A stretch of 5,706 nucleotides of DNA, taken from assembly GCA_944386335.1 (NCBI GenBank), contig CALXAQ010000049.1, forward strand, positions 1-5,706. Reading direction: 5' to 3'. Within the stretch, counting starts at the first letter, position 1, and every line of letters begins with the position of its first letter. Of this stretch, positions 1 to 4,481 are shown piece by piece. This DNA comes from an uncultured Clostridia bacterium. GTDB lineage: Bacteria > Bacillota > Clostridia > TANB77 > CAG-508. A program made the translations under genes and the position numbers. Under the pieces are notes generated by a model. That model did not search any database. It worked only from the letters and a program-made list of their open reading frames with translations, and was not told the origin of the DNA.

Positions 1-2
1 TT

Positions 3-143
3 GCAAAAGAACAATTACCAGAAGGGGCAAAAGAAGGTAGTGTTTTAAAACAAGAAAATGAAAAATATGTGTTAGATAAAGAAACACAGAAAGAAATAGA
101 AGAACGCATTAGGCAAAAAATGGACAATTTATGGAATAACTAG
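3..143 (+). CDS. DUF3006-like protein, 3' end only
   Basis: The last 46 codons of a gene that begins before the window; stop codon TAG at 141-143. The visible tail reads LPEGAKEGSVL, then a short stretch ending in YVLDKET, then a charged helix ending RIRQKMDNLWNN. That layout (LP.GAKEGDVL, a short strand, an acidic ET turn, and a final helix ending in a Leu-Trp) is what I know from the C-terminus of DUF3006 proteins, small Firmicute proteins of unknown function. The downstream neighbour supports the call, because DUF3006 genes are often found next to ComEC-type metallo-beta-lactamase-fold genes, and such a gene starts 25 nt after this stop. The two are probably co-transcribed. The N-terminus and promoter are outside the window, and the family call rests on a short fragment. 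Confidence 0.72.
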   Translation, partial: AKEQLPEGAKEGSVLKQENEKYVLDKETQKEIEERIRQKMDNLWNN

Positions 144-153
144 TTAATAGAAT

Positions 154-160
154 AGGGGGG
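154..160 (+). promoter_or_regulatory. Ribosome binding site of the metallo-hydrolase gene
   Basis: AGGGGGG lies 8 nt before the ATG at 169. It is G-rich rather than the AAGGAGG type used before the other genes here, but the spacing is right and it supports this start. Confidence 0.6.
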
Positions 161-168
161 ACAAACAA

Positions 169-1086
169 ATGAGTAGGAGAAAACAAAGTAAATTTATCAA
201 AAGTATTATAGGACTCATTGTAGCTGCCTGTATAGTAGGTGGAAGCTATTTGGGGTCGGAAGTTTTGCAAAATCAAGAAAATATTGTAACAGCAGAAAAA
301 ACAGTAAATAATAGTATTCCTTTAGAAACAGATGATCAATTACAGATATATTTTTTTGATGTAGGACAAGCAGATAGTATATTGCTTATTAGTGATGGTG
401 AGACAATGCTCATTGATGCCGGAAATAATGAAGATGGAGATATGCTAGTAGAAAAAATAAAAGGATTAGGTATTACAACTTTAAATTATGTAATAGGAAC
501 GCATCCACATGAAGATCACATTGGAGGATTAGACGATATTATAGAAAATTTTGAAATAGAAAATGTATATATGCCTAAAGTACAAACTAATACTAAAACA
601 TTTGAAGATGTGCTAGATGCTTTGCAAGAAAAGAATTTGAGCGTAACAGCACCAGAAGTAGGAAGTACTTTTGTAGTAGGCAAGGCGAGTTGTGAGGTAA
701 TGCAATGTGGACAAGGTACAGCAGAAGAAAAAAATAATCTAAATTTATCTTCTATTGTGATTAGAACGACCTTTGGAGAACAAAGCTTCCTTTTTATGGG
801 AGATAGTGAAACAGAGAATGAAGAAGCACGTACTTGGCCTCAAACCAATGTACTAAAAGTAGCACATCATGGATCTGATACCAGTTCTTCAGAAAGTTTT
901 TTAGAACAAATAAAGCCACAAATAGCGATGATTAGTGTGGGAAAAGGAAATTCTTATGGACATCCCGCTCAAACAACCTTAAATAAGCTTTCTAATATAA
1001 GTTGTAAGGTATATAGAACAGACGAAGTAGGAACGATACTGTTAACAAGTGATGGAAAAGAAAATACGATAACTACAGAAAAATAA
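169..1086 (+). CDS. ComEC/Rec2-like metallo-beta-lactamase-fold hydrolase, membrane-anchored
   Basis: A 305-residue metal-dependent hydrolase of the ComEC/Rec2-like branch of the metallo-beta-lactamase fold. The first strand reads IYFFDVGQADSILL (60-73), followed by LIDAG (81-85). The metal-binding motif HPHEDH is at 112-117, the later ligand Asp is in FMGDSE (D212), and HHGS (233-236) and GHP (264-266) complete the ComEC-type set, so the active site looks intact. The N-terminus is basic (RRKQSKFIK) followed by a hydrophobic run at about 12-29, so the enzyme domain should lie outside the membrane. VAAC at 18-21 could be a lipobox, but hydrophobicity continues past the Cys, so a signal anchor is equally possible. 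It lacks the ComEC membrane channel domain and is not ComEC itself. ComEC's own domain is linked to degrading DNA during uptake; the substrate of stand-alone relatives is generally unknown. It follows the DUF3006-like gene by 25 nt. Confidence 0.9.
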   Translation: MSRRKQSKFIKSIIGLIVAACIVGGSYLGSEVLQNQENIVTAEKTVNNSIPLETDDQLQIYFFDVGQADSILLISDGETMLIDAGNNEDGDMLVEKIKGLGITTLNYVIGTHPHEDHIGGLDDIIENFEIENVYMPKVQTNTKTFEDVLDALQEKNLSVTAPEVGSTFVVGKASCEVMQCGQGTAEEKNNLNLSSIVIRTTFGEQSFLFMGDSETENEEARTWPQTNVLKVAHHGSDTSSSESFLEQIKPQIAMISVGKGNSYGHPAQTTLNKLSNISCKVYRTDEVGTILLTSDGKENTITTEK

Positions 1087-1105
1087 GCAAATTTAAGGAA
1101 AATGG

Positions 1106-1134
1106 TTGTGGTATTTGCTAAAAAGTAGTATGAT
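1106..1134 (+). promoter_or_regulatory. Possible promoter for the small membrane protein gene
   Basis: TTGTGG (1106-1111) and TATGAT (1129-1134) are separated by 17 bp. The -10 matches five of six consensus bases and the -35 only three. If used, transcription would start near 1141 and leave a leader of about 67 nt before the small gene. No clear terminator separates the upstream hydrolase gene, so read-through from that gene is an equally good source of transcript. Confidence 0.3.
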
Positions 1135-1183
1135 ATATGTAAGTTTGCCAAGTGCAAAAGTAACTGATAAACCCTAGATTAGA

Positions 1184-1204
1184 TGTCTTTTAAGAAAGGA
1201 GACA
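1184..1204 (+). promoter_or_regulatory. Ribosome binding site of the small gene, within a possible hairpin
   Basis: AAAGGAG (1195-1201) ends 6 nt before the ATG at 1208, a good Shine-Dalgarno site that sets this start. The sequence just upstream can pair with it: bases 1184-1191 (TGTCTTTT) with 1197-1204 (AGGAGACA), an 8-bp stem with two G-U pairs and a 5-nt loop. That would bury the ribosome site. The stem is short and may be chance. Confidence 0.5.
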
Positions 1205-1207
1205 AGT

Positions 1208-1333
1208 ATGAAGAAAATTCTTAAGGGAACCGCGATTTTTGGCGTTGCTATGATTGCATTATTGGGGGTATTGGTAGCCCTCAGTGTGTGGGAGACAACT
1301 GGACCATACAATGATTTGGACTGGGAAGAGTAA
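1208..1333 (+). CDS. Small single-pass membrane protein, 41 residues, unknown function
   Basis: An ATG-started frame of 41 codons plus TAA, preceded by a well-placed AAAGGAG and followed after ten bases by a strong terminator, so it is framed like a real gene. The protein has a basic start (MKKILK), a hydrophobic helix at about 8-28 rich in Ala, Val, Leu and Gly, and a short polar tail with an acidic end (NDLDWEE). The charge pattern predicts the N-terminus inside and the acidic tail outside. By hand count 55 of 126 bases are G or C (about 44%), visibly above the flanking genes, and it uses codons such as GCG, GGC, GCC and CTC that are scarce in them. I do not recognise a family. It could be a small accessory membrane protein or a short secreted peptide retained by its leader; the lack of a clear signal-peptidase site favours the former. 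Function is unknown. Confidence 0.7.
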   Translation: MKKILKGTAIFGVAMIALLGVLVALSVWETTGPYNDLDWEE

Positions 1334-1342
1334 CACACAGAG

Positions 1343-1384
1343 AGAGGCACAGAAAGGAGGAAACTCTTTTTTGTGCCTCTTTTT
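1343..1384 (+). terminator. Intrinsic terminator after the small membrane protein gene
   Basis: The 17-nt arms 1343-1359 and 1364-1380 pair along their whole length, with two G-U pairs, around a GAAA tetraloop (1360-1363), a stabilising GNRA loop. The base of the stem is GC-rich (GAGGCAC with GTGCCTC), and a run of T follows at 1380-1384. It ends transcription coming from the small gene and from the hydrolase operon, and insulates the efflux promoter that starts 25 bases further on. On the minus strand no T-run follows the stem, so it should work in one direction only. Confidence 0.93.
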
Positions 1385-1408
1385 CACAGAAAATTCACAA
1401 AACATAGG

Positions 1409-1437
1409 TTGACAAATGACACAATGTCACATATAAT
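1409..1437 (+). promoter_or_regulatory. Consensus housekeeping promoter of the tetR-exporter operon
   Basis: TTGACA (1409-1414) and TATAAT (1432-1437) both match the sigma-70/sigma-A consensus exactly, with the ideal 17-bp spacer. Transcription should start near 1443-1445, giving a leader of about 125 nt before the regulator's ATG at 1571. Such a strong unaided promoter makes sense if held off by a repressor, and two matching palindromes overlap it. Confidence 0.9.
1417..1429 (+). promoter_or_regulatory. Operator 1, palindrome in the promoter spacer
   Basis: TGACACAATGTCA: 5-bp arms TGACA/TGTCA around CAA, lying wholly between the -35 and -10 boxes. It is identical to the copy at 1441-1453 and exactly 24 bp from it. 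Size, symmetry and place fit a TetR-family operator, and the gene 142 bp downstream encodes such a protein. That this protein binds here is inference. Confidence 0.82.
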
Positions 1438-1440
1438 ATA

Positions 1441-1453
1441 TGACACAATGTCA
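1441..1453 (+). promoter_or_regulatory. Operator 2, palindrome over the transcription start
   Basis: A second exact copy of TGACACAATGTCA, starting 4 bp after the -10 box and covering the expected start of transcription. With one flanking base each side the symmetry extends to 15 bp (ATGACA...TGTCAT, 1440-1454). A repressor on both sites would cover the -10 box from both sides and block RNA polymerase. It probably serves autorepression of the downstream regulator and exporter genes. Confidence 0.82.
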
Positions 1454-1471
1454 TCAAGTGAGTTTTGGGGA

Positions 1472-1541
1472 TGAACTTTGGGGACGTTCCTTAAAGTTCA
1501 CCAGAAAAAATTCGAACTTTAAGGAACGTCCCCAAAGTTCA
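1472..1541. repeat. Perfect 28-bp inverted repeat, REPIN-like element in the tetR leader
   Basis: The arms 1472-1499 and 1514-1541 are exact reverse complements, with a 14-nt A-rich centre (1500-1513). Within each arm, GAACTTT and AAAGTTC frame a core containing GGGGACGTTCC. Each arm can therefore fold alone into a roughly 12-bp hairpin (two G-T pairs, 3-nt loop), or the two can pair into one long 28-bp stem. Two hairpin-forming units in inverted order is the layout of REPIN elements spread by REP-associated tyrosine transposases; the GGGGACGTTCC core resembles repeats I recall from clostridial genomes, but I could not check copy number. The element lies downstream of the promoter, so it is transcribed, and it ends 30 nt before the regulator's ATG. 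No T-run follows it, so it is not an ordinary terminator. Confidence 0.9.
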
Positions 1542-1557
1542 AGTTGCAAATTTTAGA

Positions 1558-1565
1558 AAAGGAGG
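1558..1565 (+). promoter_or_regulatory. Ribosome binding site of the TetR-family gene
   Basis: AAAGGAGG ends 5 nt before the ATG at 1571. It decides the start: an in-frame TTG at 1544 has no ribosome site and would add nine residues that are not typical of the family. Confidence 0.85.
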
Positions 1566-1570
1566 GGAAA

Positions 1571-2179
1571 ATGCCAACCGATACTTTTGAAAAATTATCA
1601 GAAGAGAAAAAACAAAAAATCATCGCTTCTGCTAAAAAAGAATTCACAAGAGTACCTCTAGAAGAGGTTTCTATAAAAAATATTGTTGAGCAAGCAGAGA
1701 TTGCAAGAGGAAGTTTTTATCAATATTTTCATAGTAAAGAAGATTTACTTTTATATATTATAAAGAATCAAAAAGAACAGTTATTTTTAAAAATGAAGGA
1801 ATCTCTAAAAAATACAAAAGGAGATATTTTTGAAACTTTTATAGCATTATATGACAAAATGACAGAAGAATGTTATGAACAAAAAGATGGAGAGTTATAT
1901 TGTAAAATTTTTGAAAATATAAAAGTAGGAGAAGAAAGAATATTTTCTATGCCCCTTGCCAATAGACAAGATGAAAGATTTGAAGAACTATATCAATTGA
2001 TTAACTTAAAACAACTAAAGGTAAAAGACAGAGAAGAGTTCGTTTTATTAGTAAAAATGCTACATGCCATTACAAGAGTAGCTTTAGTTACTTATACCAA
2101 AGCGAAAGATAAGAACAAAGTGAGAGAAAATTATCAGAAACAATTATATTTTCTAAAATATGGTGTGTATCAAGAATAA
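1571..2179 (+). CDS. TetR/AcrR-family repressor of the ABC exporter operon
   Basis: A 202-residue cytoplasmic regulator, normal length for the family. The N-terminal DNA-binding domain (about 10-60) has the usual three helices. The helix-turn-helix is at about 34-53, with SIKNIVEQAEIARGSFYQYF and then HSKEDLLLYI, a very typical TetR signature. The C-terminal part (about 65-202) is helical, Lys/Glu-rich and variable, as expected for a ligand-binding and dimerisation domain; the ligand cannot be told. The opening MPTDTFEKLSEEKK is the usual start for this subgroup and follows a good ribosome site. It is the first gene of a three-gene operon, 16 nt ahead of the first exporter gene, behind a promoter with two palindromic operators. 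Likely role, by inference: it represses its own operon until a drug, peptide or lipid-like ligand releases it. Confidence 0.93.
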   Translation: MPTDTFEKLSEEKKQKIIASAKKEFTRVPLEEVSIKNIVEQAEIARGSFYQYFHSKEDLLLYIIKNQKEQLFLKMKESLKNTKGDIFETFIALYDKMTEECYEQKDGELYCKIFENIKVGEERIFSMPLANRQDERFEELYQLINLKQLKVKDREEFVLLVKMLHAITRVALVTYTKAKDKNKVRENYQKQLYFLKYGVYQE

Positions 2180-2185
2180 GGAGGG
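2178..2185 (+). promoter_or_regulatory. Ribosome binding site of the first exporter gene
   Basis: AAGGAGGG overlaps the regulator's stop codon (TAA 2177-2179) and lies 10 nt before the ATG at 2196, a slightly long but usable spacing. It supports 2196 over an in-frame ATG at 2160, which lies inside the regulator gene and has no ribosome site. Confidence 0.75.
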
Positions 2186-2195
2186 AGAAAAAACA

Positions 2196-4481
2196 ATGTT
2201 AAAAGTATTAAAGTACCTAAAGAAGTCATGGGTAGCAGTTGTAGCAATCATATTGCTACTATGTTTGCAAGCTTATACAGACTTAGCACTACCAGATTAT
2301 ACTTCTAAAATTGTAAATGTGGGTATTCAGCAAGGAGGAATAGAAGATGCTGTGCCAGAGGCAATACGCAGTTCTCAAATGGAGAATTTATTAGTATTTA
2401 CAAACGAGGATAGTCAAATGCTAAATTATTATACTTTATTAGAAAGAGACTCTATGGAGGAAAAAGAATATGAAGAGAAAATAGAAGAATATTCTGTATT
2501 AGAAAATGAAGCGATTTATGTATTAAAAGAAGATATTTCTCAGGAGGAAAGAGATACTTTAAGTGAGCAAATGGCAAAACCTCTCATGATGCTTGCAAGT
2601 GTGGATAATGAAGAAACACAGGAGCAATTAAAAGAGCAAATGCTATCTCAGATGGAAAATGTGCCAGAAGAACAAAAAATGTTAGTAGCACAAATGAGTT
2701 TGATGGATATTTTAAAGAGTATGCCTGAAAGTCAGTTAGAGGAAATACTTGGTAAAGTAGAAGAGCAATTAAACGGAATGTCAGGTTCTATTTTAGAGCA
2801 AGCAGCTATTACAGAAATAAAAGCAGAGTATCAAGCAATGGGAAGAGATACAGACAAAATTCAAAATGACTATATCTTTATAACAGGCTTGCAAATGTTA
2901 GGAATAGCATTAGTAAGTATGACAGCAGCAGTTCTTATTATGCTACTTTCCTCTAGAGTAGCAGCAAAACTAGGAGAAACATTAAGAGACAAGGTATTTA
3001 GAAAAGTATTAAGTTTCTCTACAAAAGAATTTAGAGAATTTTCTACAGCTTCTTTAATTACACGTAGTACAAACGATATTCAACAAATTCAAATGTTACT
3101 TACCATATTATTTAGAGTAGTGGTATATGCACCAATTATTGGTGTAGGAGGTTTGTTACATGTACTAAGAACAAGTGATAATTCTATGGCATGGATTATA
3201 GGCTTGGCCATTGCAGCAGTAATAGTAATTGTACTTATCTTATTTGCTGTAGCAATGCCTAAATTTAGAAAATTACAAGATTTAATTGATAAAATTAACT
3301 TAGTGGCAAGAGAAATTTTAACGGGACTTCCAGTTATTAGAGCATTTAATACACAAAAAAGAGAAGAAGAGCGTTTTGATGAAGCAAATCGTACATTAAT
3401 GAAGACGAATGTGTTTGTAAACCGTGCTATGAGTATGATGATGCCAGCCTTAATGTTTGTTATGAACAGCATTATGATTTTAATTATATGGGTAGGAGGT
3501 TACAATGTAGACCAAGGTATCATGCAAGTAGGAGATATGATGGCATTTATTCAATATACAATGCAAATTATCATGAGTTTCTTGATGATTTCTATGATTT
3601 CTATTATGCTTCCACGTGCTTCTGTTTCTGCAAGACGTATTAATGAAGTATTAGAGACAAAACCAAGTATTCAGGATAAACCAGAAAAAGAGCAAAAATC
3701 ATTTGATGAAAGCAAAAAAGGCTTAGTAGAGTTTAAAAATGTATCTTTCCGTTATCCAGATGCAGATACGGAAATATTAACAGACATCGATTTTGTGGCA
3801 AAACCAGGAGAAACTACAGCAATTATAGGAAGTACAGGAAGTGGAAAATCTACTGTTGTCAATTTAATACCTCGTTTTTATGATGTAACAGGTGGAGAAC
3901 TTTTAATAGATGGTGTAAATGTAAAAGATGTACCACAAAAAGAGTTAAGAAAAAGAATAGGATTTGTGCCACAAAAAGGAGTATTGTTCTCTGGAACAAT
4001 AGAATCTAACATCAAGTATGGAAAAGAAAATATTACAGATGAAGAAATGCAAAAAGCAGCAAGTATTGCACAAGCAACAGAATTTATTGAGTCAAAAGAA
4101 GATAAATATGCTTCGCCAATTGCACAAGGAGGAAATAACGTATCTGGAGGACAAAAACAACGTTTATCCATTGCCAGAGCTTTAGCAATTGACCCAGAAA
4201 TATATATATTTGACGATAGTTTCTCTGCTTTAGATTTAAAAACAGATAAAGCATTAAGAGAAGCACTAGCAGAACAAACACAAAATAAAACAACCATTAT
4301 TGTAGCGCAAAGAATTAGTACCATTATGAATGCAGAGCAAATTATTGTGCTAGAAGAAGGAAAAATTGTAGGAAAAGGAACACATGAAGAACTACTAGAA
4401 AACTGTGAGACTTATAGACAAATTGCTTTGTCACAATTGTCTGAAGAAGAGTTAAAACAAAATGGAAAGGAGGAAAAATAG
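2196..4481 (+). CDS. ABC exporter half-transporter, degenerate-site subunit with large outer loop
   Basis: A 761-residue fused permease-ATPase, about 150-180 residues longer than usual half-exporters. TM1 is at about 12-31. An acidic Glu/Met/Gln-rich insertion of about 185 residues (40-224) precedes TM2 (about 226-253) and should lie outside the membrane. TM3-4 and TM5-6 follow before the ATPase. ATPase motifs: A-loop Tyr520, Walker A GSTGSGKS (545-552), Q-loop Gln593, signature VSGGQ (649-653), Walker B IYIFD (669-673). The next residue is Asp674, not the catalytic Glu, and the switch position in VAQRIS is Gln705, not His. Both changes are known from the inactive-site partner of heterodimeric exporters such as TM287/288. 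The partner gene follows with no gap. Likely role: ATP-driven export of a drug, peptide or lipid-like compound; the substrate is unknown. Confidence 0.93.
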   Translation: MLKVLKYLKKSWVAVVAIILLLCLQAYTDLALPDYTSKIVNVGIQQGGIEDAVPEAIRSSQMENLLVFTNEDSQMLNYYTLLERDSMEEKEYEEKIEEYSVLENEAIYVLKEDISQEERDTLSEQMAKPLMMLASVDNEETQEQLKEQMLSQMENVPEEQKMLVAQMSLMDILKSMPESQLEEILGKVEEQLNGMSGSILEQAAITEIKAEYQAMGRDTDKIQNDYIFITGLQMLGIALVSMTAAVLIMLLSSRVAAKLGETLRDKVFRKVLSFSTKEFREFSTASLITRSTNDIQQIQMLLTILFRVVVYAPIIGVGGLLHVLRTSDNSMAWIIGLAIAAVIVIVLILFAVAMPKFRKLQDLIDKINLVAREILTGLPVIRAFNTQKREEERFDEANRTLMKTNVFVNRAMSMMMPALMFVMNSIMILIIWVGGYNVDQGIMQVGDMMAFIQYTMQIIMSFLMISMISIMLPRASVSARRINEVLETKPSIQDKPEKEQKSFDESKKGLVEFKNVSFRYPDADTEILTDIDFVAKPGETTAIIGSTGSGKSTVVNLIPRFYDVTGGELLIDGVNVKDVPQKELRKRIGFVPQKGVLFSGTIESNIKYGKENITDEEMQKAASIAQATEFIESKEDKYASPIAQGGNNVSGGQKQRLSIARALAIDPEIYIFDDSFSALDLKTDKALREALAEQTQNKTTIIVAQRISTIMNAEQIIVLEEGKIVGKGTHEELLENCETYRQIALSQLSEEELKQNGKEEK
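4466..4473 (+). promoter_or_regulatory. Ribosome binding site of the second exporter gene
   Basis: AAAGGAGG inside the last codons of the first exporter gene, 8 nt before the ATG at 4482. The stop TAG and the next ATG touch, which suggests translational coupling and balanced amounts of the two subunits. Confidence 0.85.

Noticed and set aside
1086..1119. AGCAAAT (1086-1092) and ATTTGCT (1113-1119) as a terminator after the hydrolase gene.
   Set aside because: The stem is only 7 bp and AT-rich, with a 20-nt loop, and A rather than T follows it. It probably does not stop transcription.
969..1157. Minus-strand frame overlapping the end of the hydrolase gene.
   Set aside because: Most of it is opposite the conserved hydrolase C-terminus; no ribosome site, no recognisable protein.
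1141..1207. Riboswitch in the leader of the small gene.
   Set aside because: I see no conserved core of any riboswitch class I know, only short stems such as TTTGC (1144-1148) with GCAAA (1154-1158).
1472..1541. The long inverted repeat as an intrinsic terminator or attenuator.
   Set aside because: No T-run follows the stem on either strand; the next bases on the plus strand are AGTTGCAAAT, then the ribosome site.
1544..1570. TTG start at 1544 for the TetR-family gene, adding nine residues.
   Set aside because: No ribosome site upstream, the start would touch the inverted repeat, and the ATG at 1571 has AAAGGAGG and the family's usual opening MPTDTFEKL.
2160..2195. ATG start at 2160 for the first exporter subunit.
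   Set aside because: It overlaps the regulator gene, lacks a ribosome site and adds a polar stretch before the conserved opening MLKVLKYLKKSW at 2196.
3089..4324. Long minus-strand reading frames opposite the first exporter gene (3089-3472, 3878-4324 and others).
   Set aside because: They lie opposite well-conserved exporter domains, have no ribosome sites or family features, and arise from AT-rich codon bias on the plus strand.
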